A stretch of 64,000 nt of DNA from positions 868,001 through 932,000 of the forward strand of contig NZ_JAWMWH010000001.1 in the NCBI RefSeq assembly GCF_037546185.1. The letters run 5' to 3'. This DNA is from Nicoliella lavandulae. GTDB taxonomy: Bacteria > Bacillota > Bacilli > Lactobacillales > Lactobacillaceae. Shown in pieces: positions 7,827 to 16,615 of the stretch. The notes under the pieces were generated by a model that was not told the origin of the DNA, did no database searches, and saw nothing but the letters and a program-made list of their open reading frames with translations. Both the position numbers and the translations under genes were made by a program. Each line of letters opens with the position of its first letter. Position 1 is the stretch's first letter.

Positions 7827-7900
7827 TCGCCCACACGGGACTCGAACCCGTAACTCCGCCTTGAGAGGGCGACGTCTTAAACCAGTTTGACCAGTGGGCA
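7827..7900 (-). tRNA. tRNA-Glu (anticodon CTC)
   Basis: A 74-nt cloverleaf: acceptor TGCCCAC / GTGGGCG, D-arm GTC...GAC, anticodon loop CTCTCAA giving anticodon CTC (codon GAG), T-arm ACGGG-TTCGAGT-CCCGT, discriminator A. CCA is not encoded. The body resembles the Firmicutes tRNA-Glu(TTC). This is a minor isoacceptor, as GAG can usually be read by TTC. It has a near-consensus promoter of its own. Confidence 0.92.
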
Positions 7901-7918
7901 AAAACTAACATATTTTTA

Positions 7919-7947
7919 AGTATAGTTTAATCATTTTAGGTTGTCAA
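7919..7947 (-). promoter_or_regulatory. promoter of tRNA-Glu
   Basis: On the minus strand TTGACA (7942-7947), exactly 17 bases, TATACT (7919-7924), about 18 bases before the tRNA 5' end. Confidence 0.85.
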
Positions 7948-7986
7948 TTTGAATGCATTGAATTTATGATTTACTCCCCGTTTCAT

Positions 7987-8015
7987 TTGACAGTGATTTT
8001 TAAAACCGTTATTAT
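7987..8015 (+). promoter_or_regulatory. promoter of tRNA-Gln
   Basis: TTGACA (7987-7992), 17 bases, TATTAT (8010-8015), 18 bases before the tRNA 5' end. It is divergent from the tRNA-Glu promoter. Confidence 0.82.
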
Positions 8016-8033
8016 AATTAACGTAATTATTTT

Positions 8034-8105
8034 TGGGTATTCGCCAAATGGTAAGGCAGAGGACTCTGAATCCTTAATTTACTGGTTCGAGCCCAGTATA
8101 CCCAA
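8034..8105 (+). tRNA. tRNA-Gln (anticodon CTG)
   Basis: A 72-nt cloverleaf: acceptor TGGGTAT / ATACCCA, D-arm GCC...GGC, anticodon loop CTCTGAA giving CTG (codon CAG), T-arm ACTGG-TTCGAGC-CCAGT, discriminator A. No CCA is encoded. It is a second minor isoacceptor, divergent from tRNA-Glu(CTC). Confidence 0.93.
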
Positions 8106-8110
8106 TCGAT

Positions 8111-8143
8111 ATAAGCCGCTGCTTAAGGCAGCGGCTTATTTTT
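8111..8143 (+). terminator. terminator of tRNA-Gln
   Basis: Stem ATAAGCCGCTGC / GCAGCGGCTTAT with loop TTAAG-type, followed by TTTTTC. Confidence 0.9.
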
Positions 8144-8228
8144 CTGCTTTAATTGCTTTTTACTTTGTTTTTGATAGTAGAAATACTATAATTATTATTC
8201 TAGTGTTTACTTAGAAAGTGGTGATGAA

Positions 8229-9974
8229 ATGATACAGCTATCCAAGAAATTCCTTAGTAAATGGGCAGTTGTCGGCGCCGTGTTATTCATGGTCGTACAG
8301 GTATTGACGTTCTTATACCTGCCTACGTTGACCGCTGGCATCATTAACCAAGGAATTGCGCAACATAATCTTAGCTACATTATTGACCAGGGAATTAAGA
8401 TGTTCTTCCTTTCAATTGTGTCAGTAATTGCGGCTGGGGGTAATATTTACTTTGCGGCAACCCAATCCCAGTTAATGGGAAAAAAGATTCGTTCCGCAAT
8501 TTATCGAAAGGTGATTTATTTTTCTGAACAAGATTTAAGTCACTTTGGAGACTCATCGTTGATTACGCGGGCAACTAACGATGTGGTTCAGATTCAAAAC
8601 GTAATGGTTAACATGTTACGGATGATGATTATGTCACCAATCATGTTGATCACCGCCATTATCCTAGCATATACCATGAGTCCGAAGTTAACGTTGATCT
8701 TCGTAATTTCATTGATTATTTTAGTGATTATTATTTACTTAATTATGGGTCAAGCCATCCCACTATTTAGAAGTATTCAAGGTAAGACCGATAATCTAAA
8801 CCTAACGTTTAGAGAAGGGTTGACCGGGGTGCGGGTTATCCGGGCCTTCAACCGGGACCAATATGAACAAGACCGTTTTGATGGTTATAACCGCGATTAC
8901 ATGAACACTGGAATTAAGGTTTATCGTTTAACGGCGATGCTATTCCCATTATTAACGGTAATTTTGAACTTTACTAATATTGGAATTGTGTGGTTCGGGA
9001 GTCAATTAATTGCCAACCATACGTTTGCCGTTGGGAACTTAGTTGCGTTCATGAGTTACGCTACCCAGATTTTAATTAGTTTTACGATGCTATCATTTAT
9101 GTTCGTCTTCCTACCACGGGCTTCTGCTTCTGCAGCTCGGATCAACGAAGTCTTGAATCAAAAAGATACCATTACTGATCCAGAACAACCCGTTCAAACG
9201 AAGGCGACCCCTGATGATCATAACGCAACGTTAGAATTTGATGACGTTAGTTACCGATTTGAAGATGCAGAACGGTGTGCTTTAACGGACGTATCATTTA
9301 AAGTTCACGCTGGTCAGACCCTAGCCATCATTGGGGGGACTGGATCTGGAAAATCAACATTGGTGAACTTGATTCCACGTCTAATCGATCCTGAAAAGGG
9401 CGTTATCAAATTAGATGGAACCCCAATCAATGAAATGACGCAATATGACTTGCATCAGTTAGTTTCCATTACCCAACAAAAGGCGGTATTATTCGCGGGA
9501 ACGATTCGTAGTAATATGCAATTTGGGAACGAAAAGGCAACTGATGAAGAGATTTGGCATGCATTGGATGTCGCTCAAGCCTCAGACTTCATTAAACGTG
9601 AAGATGGCTTAGACACCAAGGTTGAACAAAACGGAGAAAACTTCTCTGGGGGGCAAAAGCAACGGCTAGCGATTGCCCGGACCATCGTTAAACATGCCCA
9701 GGTTTATGTCTTTGATGATTCATTCTCCGCCCTAGATTTTAAGACGGATGCTAAGTTACGAAGTGACCTTCGCAATGATCCAATGATTAGTAACGCCATC
9801 TCAGTTATTGTTGCCCAACGGGTTTCGACCATTGCTAATGCCGATGAGATCATCGTATTAGATGATGGAAAAGTAGTTGGTCAAGGGACCCATAAAGAAC
9901 TATTGGCTAATAATCCAGTTTATCAATCAATTGTTCACTCACAGATTCGAGAAGGGAGTGACTCCAATGCCTAG
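8229..9974 (+). CDS. heterodimeric ABC exporter, subunit with degenerate Walker B
   Basis: A 581-residue half-transporter: six membrane helices in residues 1-300, then a nucleotide-binding domain with Walker A GGTGSGKST (about 373-381), ABC signature FSGGQKQR, and Walker B VYVFDD. The residue that would be the catalytic glutamate is aspartate (FDDSFSALD instead of LDEATSALD). That asymmetry is typical of the first partner in BmrCD/LmrCD/EfrAB-type multidrug exporters. The ATG follows AAAGTGGTGATGAA. The next gene overlaps by 8 bp and encodes the complementary partner, so translation is probably coupled. It likely pumps lipophilic drugs or lipids outward across the cytoplasmic membrane. Confidence 0.9.
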   Translation: MIQLSKKFLSKWAVVGAVLFMVVQVLTFLYLPTLTAGIINQGIAQHNLSYIIDQGIKMFFLSIVSVIAAGGNIYFAATQSQLMGKKIRSAIYRKVIYFSEQDLSHFGDSSLITRATNDVVQIQNVMVNMLRMMIMSPIMLITAIILAYTMSPKLTLIFVISLIILVIIIYLIMGQAIPLFRSIQGKTDNLNLTFREGLTGVRVIRAFNRDQYEQDRFDGYNRDYMNTGIKVYRLTAMLFPLLTVILNFTNIGIVWFGSQLIANHTFAVGNLVAFMSYATQILISFTMLSFMFVFLPRASASAARINEVLNQKDTITDPEQPVQTKATPDDHNATLEFDDVSYRFEDAERCALTDVSFKVHAGQTLAIIGGTGSGKSTLVNLIPRLIDPEKGVIKLDGTPINEMTQYDLHQLVSITQQKAVLFAGTIRSNMQFGNEKATDEEIWHALDVAQASDFIKREDGLDTKVEQNGENFSGGQKQRLAIARTIVKHAQVYVFDDSFSALDFKTDAKLRSDLRNDPMISNAISVIVAQRVSTIANADEIIVLDDGKVVGQGTHKELLANNPVYQSIVHSQIREGSDSNA

Positions 9975-11790
9975 AAGAGCACAAGGAAAGGCAAAAAAAG
10001 CCCATGATTTTTGGCCATCAACATTTCGGCTAATTCGTTATTTAAAGCCATGGCGACTTGGAATTATTAGCGTGTTAGTCATGGTTATCTTCGCCGTGAT
10101 TTTACAAATTGTAACACCTAAAACATTAGGTCAAGCCACAACGATTATTTATGAAGGGGTCACGAAGGGCGTTAAGCTACACACTGCTAACTTGCCCATT
10201 GACTTTGCTGCGGTCATTAAGATCTTATTGATCACAGCAGTGCTATATGCATTAGCTGGGCTGCTCAATGTGGCGCAACAAGTCATTATGACCACGATTT
10301 CACAAAAGGTAGTTTACAGCTTACGGCGTGATTTAAAGGCTAAGATGGAACGGCTCCCCGTTTCATTTTATGATCAACATTCAAATGGGGATATTATGTC
10401 CAGAGCGGTTAACGATATGGATAATATCTCGACGATGTTACAGTCGAACCTAAGTCAATTCATTAATAGTTTAGTGATTTTCGTCGGGGTCATCGTGATG
10501 ATGTTGACCATTAGTTGGCAATTAACGCTTGGGGCGTTGATCACGGTTCCGTTGAGTTTACTAGCCGTTGGAATTCTAGCTCCACGTTCCCAGCGCTACT
10601 TTAGTGCTCAACAAAAGCACTTAGGATTAGTGAACGGCCAGGTGGAAGAAAACTTTGCGGGCCATAACGTAGTTAAGACATTCAACCGTGAAGACGATGT
10701 AATTGAAGAATTTGAAAAGCAAAACGAGGCTTACTACAACTCAGCTTGGAAAGCGCAATTCATTTCTAGTTTTATGTTTCCAATGATGAACTTCATTAAG
10801 AACTTGGATTACGTTTTCGTGGCCATTATTGGAGCAATTCAAGTTATTGGTGGAAGTGTTACCATTGGTAATGTGCAAGCGTTCTTGCAATACACGGACA
10901 TGTTCTCCCAACCAATTACTCAATTGGCTAACATTACCAATACGATTCAATCCACGATTGCGTCAGCTGAACGGATTTTTGAAATTTTAGATGAACCCGA
11001 AATGAAGCCATCAGACACAAGTGATCAAACTAATGTTGATAATGGTGATAAGATTCAATTTGATGGGGTTAACTTTAGCTATGATCCAGCGCACCCATTA
11101 ATTGAAGACTTTAATCTAGCCGTGCCGAATGGATCTAGCGTTGCCATTGTTGGACCAACTGGAGCCGGGAAAACGACCATTATTAATCTATTGGAACGTT
11201 TCTACGATGTTGATGGTGGGGCCGTTCGATTGGATGGTTTAGATACGAAGCATATGCATCGAGCTGCGTTACGTTCACACATTGCAATGGTCCTTCAAGA
11301 TACCTGGTTATTCACTGGTTCGATTTTTGATAACATTAAATATGGAAATGCGAATGCATCTGACGATGATGTTTATTTAGCTGCTAAAGAAGCCCATGCT
11401 GATGAATTCATCCGTAAGCTACCAGAAGGCTATGACACCGTCTTAAACGAAAGTGCTTCTAATATTTCGCAAGGGCAACGGCAATTGCTAACGATTGCCA
11501 GAGCATTCATTGCTAATCCAGAAATCTTAATTTTAGATGAAGCCACTAGTTCAGTTGATACTAGAACTGAAATGTTAATTCAACATGCGATGGACAAATT
11601 GATTAAGGGCCGCACTAGTTTTGTGGTTGCGCATCGTTTGTCTACAATTCAAAATTCTGACAAGATCGTGGTCATGGATCAAGGCCACATCATTGAAACT
11701 GGAACGCATGATGAATTGTTAGCTGCTAAGGGCTTTTATGCTGATTTATATAATGCTCAATTCGTTGGTAACGATTTGCAGGCTCAATAA
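9967..11790 (+). CDS. heterodimeric ABC exporter, catalytic subunit
   Basis: A 607-residue half-transporter: a charged N-terminal tail (about 30 residues), six membrane helices, then a nucleotide-binding domain with Walker A GPTGAGKT, Walker B ILILDEATSS with the normal glutamate, and a degenerate signature ISQGQRQ in place of LSGGQ. Together with the upstream gene this predicts one consensus and one degenerate ATP site, as in TM287/288-like exporters. The ATG at 9967 is preferred over an earlier ATG at 9877 because GAAGGGAG lies at a proper distance and the overlap with the upstream stop is only 8 bp. A terminator closes the two-gene operon. Confidence 0.9.
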   Translation: MPRRAQGKAKKAHDFWPSTFRLIRYLKPWRLGIISVLVMVIFAVILQIVTPKTLGQATTIIYEGVTKGVKLHTANLPIDFAAVIKILLITAVLYALAGLLNVAQQVIMTTISQKVVYSLRRDLKAKMERLPVSFYDQHSNGDIMSRAVNDMDNISTMLQSNLSQFINSLVIFVGVIVMMLTISWQLTLGALITVPLSLLAVGILAPRSQRYFSAQQKHLGLVNGQVEENFAGHNVVKTFNREDDVIEEFEKQNEAYYNSAWKAQFISSFMFPMMNFIKNLDYVFVAIIGAIQVIGGSVTIGNVQAFLQYTDMFSQPITQLANITNTIQSTIASAERIFEILDEPEMKPSDTSDQTNVDNGDKIQFDGVNFSYDPAHPLIEDFNLAVPNGSSVAIVGPTGAGKTTIINLLERFYDVDGGAVRLDGLDTKHMHRAALRSHIAMVLQDTWLFTGSIFDNIKYGNANASDDDVYLAAKEAHADEFIRKLPEGYDTVLNESASNISQGQRQLLTIARAFIANPEILILDEATSSVDTRTEMLIQHAMDKLIKGRTSFVVAHRLSTIQNSDKIVVMDQGHIIETGTHDELLAAKGFYADLYNAQFVGNDLQAQ

Positions 11791-11794
11791 TTTT

Positions 11795-11827
11795 AAAAGA
11801 ACGACTAATTTTAGTCGTTCTTTTTTG
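11795..11827 (+). terminator. terminator of the ABC exporter operon
   Basis: Stem AAAAGAACGACT / AGTCGTTCTTTT with an AATTTT loop and a T run. Confidence 0.9.
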
Positions 11828-11879
11828 TTTCTAAGGTAAAAAATATTATAATGGAAAGAAAGGGATGGTGGATTACATA

Positions 11880-12737
11880 ATGAAATATCAATTGCCTGCC
11901 GGATCCAAAATCAAATTAGTGGCGCTGCGCGTTAAGGATTTGGATTCAATGATCGATTTTTACACCCAAATTGTGGGGATGACTTCTGTGAAACGGACTG
12001 AGAACATTTCATATCTTGGTACTAATGAACATCAAGTTTCACTTACCCTCCGCAAGATTGACAACCCCACTGATGGTCGTGATGCTTCCAATGTAACGCG
12101 ATTTGCGTTTAAAATGCCATCAAGTAGTAGTTTGAAACAACTATTGTTACACGTTAAAAACTTAGGTTTGAAGCTGACCCCCATTTAATACAACCATAAC
12201 TTTGAATGGATTGAACTTGAAGACCCTGAAGGTAACCGCATTATTTTGTATGCAGAAGTAAATGGGGTGACCCTAGTTGATGACCACTCAATTCAATGGC
12301 ATCACGAAAAAGACGATGTGATTCCCGTTAACCGTTTCTTGCGAAATGAGGAAAAACGCCTCAAGCGAATTCCTAAAACTGCTGAGTTAACGTGGTTAGA
12401 AATAAACGTTAATAACATTCAAAAGTCGCTTCAATTTTATCAAAATACATTAGGGTTAGCAGTATTGCCAACGGATCGAACGGATACCAAAACGCTAGTG
12501 TTACCAGAAGACCACTCGCAACAAATTGTGTTAAATGAAGTGCCTGGCATTGCACCTCATGATTATGAAGAACTGGGGATTGACTACGTTAGTTTTAAGA
12601 TGATTCGCGCCAAGGACGTAGATGCATTGTATGATTCAATGGGGGCTGCGAAGGATGCTGCGCACTATGATGAAATTGATCACCTATTATTTTTAAATGA
12701 TCCTGATCAAATTAATCTAACCTTCTCCGTATGGTAA
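11880..12737 (+). pseudogene. two-domain VOC (glyoxalase/extradiol dioxygenase-fold) protein interrupted by an ochre codon
   Basis: The reading frame is open from 11880 to 12737 except for one TAA at 12186-12188, after codon 102. The part before it shows a VOC half (KIKLVALRVKDLDSMIDFY...VGM) and the sequence continues in the same frame with WIELEDPEGNRIILYAE and then a second VOC half (ELTWLEINVNNIQKSLQFY...LGL, HLLFLNDPDQINLTF). The intact protein would have about 285 residues, matching CatE-like two-domain VOC proteins. A single base change (for example CAA to TAA) explains the break. The ATG at 11880 follows GGTGG; TATAAT lies at 11847-11852. It may be a recent pseudogene, a readthrough case or a sequencing error. 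Confidence 0.8.
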
Positions 12738-12755
12738 AAGAAGGGGTATTAAGTG

Positions 12756-13745
12756 ATGAATTTTGAACGGTCTAAAATGCTGATCCGTCAAATGGTGACT
12801 GATCAGGTGGTGCCAGGGGCTAGTGATGCCTTTTTTGATGGCGCTAATTGGCAGGTGGAGCAACTAGGTCAGCGCCAAGTAGTACCAAGTCAGCTGCCGC
12901 TAACCGCTGGGTTAACATATGATGTAGCTTCACTAACTAAGGTCGTAGCCACCCTGCCAGTTATTTTACAGTTAATTGAGCAGGGCCAATTAGGGTTGCA
13001 GGATTCAGTGAGTGAATATCTCCCCGAATTTGATGGCCCGGCGGTGAAAATTTTTAACTTATTAACGCATACTTCTGGGATTGAAGGCTACATCCCTAAT
13101 CGAAATCAATTAGATAAGCCGACCCTAGTGAATGCATTGTTGACCCAGCTGCATGTTGGGCCTAATTTGAACCGCAAAATGGTGTATGCTGACGTTAATT
13201 TTATCTATTTAGGTTGGATTGCCAGTCGGATTTTAGGGCAACCAATTCAAGACTTAGCGATCGAGCGGGTTTTTAAACCGTTGAACATGACTGGAGCGAC
13301 CTTTACACCGGATCCCGTTAACTGCGTCCCAACTGAAATGACCGCCCATGGTTTATTACAGGGGCAAGTTGATGATCCAAAGGCTCAGATATTGGGTCGT
13401 GATTGTGGATCAGCTGGCTTATTTGCTACCATGGCGGACTTAATTAAGTTCAGTAATGAAATGATGCAGCCAACCGGTAAGATATTATCAACCAATACGA
13501 TTCATGCCCTAATGGCAGACCATACCATTAATGGCCACCTAGGACGCTCATATGGCTGGGCCTTTGATCATTGCCAACATGATTTTATTTGGCAGACTGG
13601 TTACACAGGCACGGCAATGGTACTGAGTCCACTGACCCATACTGCGATGATCCTATTAACCAATCGGATTCATCCCACCGCACCGAACGAAACATTTATT
13701 CCCAAGCGCAATCAAATTATCAATGCGTTTTTACAAACAAAATAA
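12756..13745 (+). CDS. serine hydrolase of the beta-lactamase / penicillin-binding fold
   Basis: A 329-residue class C beta-lactamase-like hydrolase. The nucleophile motif S-L-T-K is at residues 59-62 (DVASLTKV), followed by Y144-A-D in the YxN position and QTGYTGT late in the protein as the KTG-like motif; THTSGIEGYIP is also typical of the family. No signal peptide is seen, so it is probably cytosolic, and it is more likely an esterase or D-amino-acid peptidase than a resistance beta-lactamase. AGAAGGGG at 12739-12746 suits the ATG at 12756; a GTG at 12753 is an alternative. It starts 18 bases after the broken VOC gene and may share its transcript. Confidence 0.85.
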   Translation: MNFERSKMLIRQMVTDQVVPGASDAFFDGANWQVEQLGQRQVVPSQLPLTAGLTYDVASLTKVVATLPVILQLIEQGQLGLQDSVSEYLPEFDGPAVKIFNLLTHTSGIEGYIPNRNQLDKPTLVNALLTQLHVGPNLNRKMVYADVNFIYLGWIASRILGQPIQDLAIERVFKPLNMTGATFTPDPVNCVPTEMTAHGLLQGQVDDPKAQILGRDCGSAGLFATMADLIKFSNEMMQPTGKILSTNTIHALMADHTINGHLGRSYGWAFDHCQHDFIWQTGYTGTAMVLSPLTHTAMILLTNRIHPTAPNETFIPKRNQIINAFLQTK

Positions 13746-13785
13746 AAAGGGTGCGTCTAACTGAGTCGTTAGATGCATCCTTTTA
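13744..13785. terminator. bidirectional terminator between convergent genes
   Basis: Stem AAAAGGGTGCGTCTAAC / GTTAGATGCATCCTTTT (one mismatch or wobble) serving the serine hydrolase and gatD transcripts. Confidence 0.88.
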
Positions 13786-14490
13786 ATATGATTCCGGCAC
13801 TTCGAGGGCAGCTTGCTTACTAAAGTCGTGGTCTGGATACTTATTATGCAATGCAGTCAATAGCATCCGTTTGGCTAACTGACCATTGCGGGCTAAGATT
13901 GGGCCGTGGAAGTAAGTACAATAAACGTTTTTATAAATAGCGCCTTCTGCATGGTCCTTACCATTATTACCATAACCCTTGATGATAGTCCCGAGTGGCT
14001 TTTCGCCCTTGCCTAGGTAGGTAACCCCTTGGTGATTTTCAAATCCCTTGTAGGTATCACCACTTTCATCATTTTTAATTGAAATGTTGCCGATGAACCG
14101 ATTGTCGTGTTGTTGTTCAGTGTAGTGATCTAAAGCACCAATGCCCGGCATCTTACGCCCCTTAGCATCGATATAGTACTTACCTAGCATTTGGAAACCA
14201 CCACAGATGGCCACCATGGGTTTACCAGCTTCAATGTACTTAATTAATTCTGGTTTTTTCTTTTGGAGGTCTTTGGAAACGATGGATTGCTCAAAATCTT
14301 GCCCACCACCAAAGACAGCCAGGTCATAATCGTCAGCCTTAAAATCAGTATCGATACTGACGATGTTGGAATCAACTTTGACGCCCATTTGTTTTCCATA
14401 ATACTTTAAAGCTAAAATATTACCGTAATCTCCATAGGTATTCATTAAGTCACCGTAAAGATGAGCAATGCGTAATTCATAATCAGCCAT
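13783..14490 (-). CDS. gatD: lipid II isoglutaminyl synthase, glutaminase subunit GatD
   Basis: Supplies ammonia from glutamine to MurT so that the D-glutamate of lipid II is amidated to D-isoglutamine at the inner face of the membrane. The 235-residue protein is a class I glutamine amidotransferase of the cobyric-acid-synthase type, with nucleophile C96 in AICGGFQMLG and catalytic H195 in TYFHGPIL. The ATG at 14488-14490 overlaps the murT stop by one base (TAATG), a sign of translational coupling and equal expression. Amidation is needed for efficient transpeptidation in many Gram-positives. Confidence 0.95.
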   Translation of the reverse strand: MADYELRIAHLYGDLMNTYGDYGNILALKYYGKQMGVKVDSNIVSIDTDFKADDYDLAVFGGGQDFEQSIVSKDLQKKKPELIKYIEAGKPMVAICGGFQMLGKYYIDAKGRKMPGIGALDHYTEQQHDNRFIGNISIKNDESGDTYKGFENHQGVTYLGKGEKPLGTIIKGYGNNGKDHAEGAIYKNVYCTYFHGPILARNGQLAKRMLLTALHNKYPDHDFSKQAALEVPESY

Positions 14491-15845
14491 TATTCAATCC
14501 CCTTTTTAATGTAACCCTTGTTTGCAAAGTCATTTCGAATTTGAATCATCGCCGTATAAGTGGCTAAGATATAGACCTTTTTAGTTGGGAGGTTTGGAAT
14601 TTCATTTACGATTTTTTCCAAACTAGGTTGAACTTCGTGTAAGTCATCTGGGACTCCGGCAATCTTAAGCCGGAAGGTGATGTCCTTATAACGTTCACCA
14701 CCAGTGATGAATTTCTTAATGTTCATCTTAGGGAGGCGTTCAAAATCACCGTCCCAAATCCAACTAGTATCAATTCCGTCCGCATAGTTAGCGTTTAATA
14801 ATCCAATGAATGAGAATGGTTCACGATCAGTTGAGATCATATCGATCACTTGGTTTAACCCGACCGGATTCTTAACTAAAATCAGGGTAACGTCTTTGTC
14901 ACCAACGTGGATAATTTCTTGGCGTCCAAAGATGTGTTCATTACTATGGAACGCTTCTGCGATTTGCGGTGGTTTAACGCCCATAATGCGGCCCACTGAA
15001 TATGCAGCTAATGCATTATAGATGTTATAAACACCACCAATATCAATTTGGAATGGGTCGCCTTCAATGTCGAACTTAGAAGAGGTTGGGAGTAATTCAT
15101 TGACCTTAGTGAGTTCGAAATCTAGCCGGGGGCGTTTGTAGCCACAATTAGGACAGAAGTAATCACCCAAGTTACTATAAGTGATGGTGTGGTAGTGTAA
15201 AATATTTTGACACTTTGGACAGAGCACGCCATCCGTATTGGGTTGGGCTTTAATATCTTCATTGGCTAATTCGGGATGGTCATTGAACCCATAAAAAATG
15301 CGTTTGTTCGGTAGGTCATCTGAATGAAAAATGGGGGCATCCCCATTTGCAATGATCGTTGCATCTGGGGCTAACTTAGCGCCATCTAATATCTTTTGAT
15401 AGGTCGTGTAAATTTCGCCATACCGATCCATTTGATCCCGGAAGATGTTGGTAAACACCATAATTTTAGGCTTAATGTACTTAGTGACCTTGATTACGTT
15501 TGCTTCATCGACTTCTAGGACGGCGATTGGTTTAGCGTCCTTGGTGTTTTTAGCCGTTAAGAAGGTCGTAACGATTCCTTGTTCCATGTTGGAACCGGAA
15601 GGGTTGGTCAATACGTTTTGGTATTTTTGCTTCAGCACTTGAACGGTCAATGCAGTCGTCAACGTTTTCCCGTTGGTACCCGTAATAATAATTACATCAT
15701 AATTTTGCCCCATTGATTTTAAAACTTCGGGGTCAATCTTAGTGGTTAACTTTCCTGGTAGGGAACTTCCACCCTTTAAAAAGGTGTGTAAGAACCAATA
15801 CGAAGACTTACCAACTAAGGTCGCTATTTCACTTCTAATTGACAT
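14490..15845 (-). CDS. murT: lipid II isoglutaminyl synthase, Mur ligase-like subunit MurT
   Basis: ATP-dependent partner of GatD that activates the glutamate carboxyl of lipid II. The 451-residue protein has a Mur ligase ATP loop (IIITGTNGKT), the central Mur ligase domain with an inserted four-cysteine zinc ribbon (CPKCQNIL...FCPNCGYK), and the C-terminal DUF1727 domain typical of MurT. The ATG at 15843-15845 is chosen because GGAGG is ten bases upstream and the sequence then starts MSIRSEIATLVG as in other MurT proteins; an ATG at 15890 would add 15 non-conserved residues. It is the first gene of the murT-gatD operon. Confidence 0.95.
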   Translation of the reverse strand: MSIRSEIATLVGKSSYWFLHTFLKGGSSLPGKLTTKIDPEVLKSMGQNYDVIIITGTNGKTLTTALTVQVLKQKYQNVLTNPSGSNMEQGIVTTFLTAKNTKDAKPIAVLEVDEANVIKVTKYIKPKIMVFTNIFRDQMDRYGEIYTTYQKILDGAKLAPDATIIANGDAPIFHSDDLPNKRIFYGFNDHPELANEDIKAQPNTDGVLCPKCQNILHYHTITYSNLGDYFCPNCGYKRPRLDFELTKVNELLPTSSKFDIEGDPFQIDIGGVYNIYNALAAYSVGRIMGVKPPQIAEAFHSNEHIFGRQEIIHVGDKDVTLILVKNPVGLNQVIDMISTDREPFSFIGLLNANYADGIDTSWIWDGDFERLPKMNIKKFITGGERYKDITFRLKIAGVPDDLHEVQPSLEKIVNEIPNLPTKKVYILATYTAMIQIRNDFANKGYIKKGIE

Positions 15846-15880
15846 CGGTGCCATTCCTCCAATTAATTTATCAAATGATA

Positions 15881-15889
15881 ATTTTACCA
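15881..15889 (-). promoter_or_regulatory. extended -10 element for murT-gatD
   Basis: On the minus strand TGG-TAAAAT forms an extended -10 about 36 bases before the murT start. No clear -35 is seen. Confidence 0.4.
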
Positions 15890-16018
15890 TATTTTAAAAT
15901 TATTCCCACTAAAAACGAATGAATTTTACATAAACTGAAAATACTTAGCTATCGAAATTACACTTTAAATCGGCTATAATAATATAGTACATTCTGCAAT
16001 GAGAGAGGGATTTATTAA

Positions 16019-16597
16019 ATGGCCCAGCTTTACTTCCGCTATGGTGCAATGAATAGCGGTAAAACAATTGAAATTATTAAGGTGGCCCATAATTATGAAG
16101 AAGAAGGTAAATCCGTCATAATTATGACGAGTGGCTTGGACACCCGCGATGGCTTTGGGATGGTGGCTTCTAGAATTGGTTTAAAGCGTAAAGCAGTACC
16201 AATTATGAATGACACCAATATCTTTGAATATGTTAAGGAAACGAATCCAAATGCACACTGTGTATTAGTGGATGAGTCCCAATTTCTAAAACGACACCAC
16301 GTATTGGAACTAACGAAAGTGGTAGATGAACTGGGGATTCCAGTCATGGCGTTTGGATTAAAGAATGATTTTCAGAATCACCTGTTCGAAGGTTCTGAAG
16401 CATTGTTAATCTTTGCCGATAAGATTGAAGAAATGAAGACGGTTTGTTGGTTTTGTGATCGCAAAGCAACCATGCCGCTACGGTTTCAAGATCACCATCC
16501 AGTTTATGAAGGTGAGCAAATTCAGGTGGGTGGTAATGAATCTTACTATCCCGTTTGTCGGCGCCACTACTTCAATCCACCACTAGATCGATTATAG
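16019..16597 (+). CDS. tdk: thymidine kinase
   Basis: Phosphorylates thymidine to dTMP with ATP for nucleotide salvage in the cytosol. The 192-residue protein is a type II (TK1-like) kinase: P-loop GAMNSGKT at residues 9-16, DESQFL as the Walker B-like acidic motif with the catalytic glutamate, and a structural zinc site made by CWFC (about 141-144) and a later C near residue 180. The ATG follows GAGAGAGGGATTTATTAA. TATAAT at 15975-15980 is the likely -10. It begins the tdk-prfA-prmC-ywlC gene run that is conserved in lactobacilli. Confidence 0.96.
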   Translation: MAQLYFRYGAMNSGKTIEIIKVAHNYEEEGKSVIIMTSGLDTRDGFGMVASRIGLKRKAVPIMNDTNIFEYVKETNPNAHCVLVDESQFLKRHHVLELTKVVDELGIPVMAFGLKNDFQNHLFEGSEALLIFADKIEEMKTVCWFCDRKATMPLRFQDHHPVYEGEQIQVGGNESYYPVCRRHYFNPPLDRL

Positions 16598-16615
16598 AAA
16601 GCGAGGAATGCTCTA

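Noticed and set aside
9877..9966. 30-residue extension of the second ABC exporter subunit
   Set aside because: It would overlap the first subunit gene by about 100 bp; GAAGGGAG supports ATG 9967.
12246..12737. Separate single-domain VOC gene starting at TTG 12246
   Set aside because: It is in frame with the upstream half, lacks a proper ribosome site, and begins in the middle of a VOC strand; a nonsense mutation explains it better.
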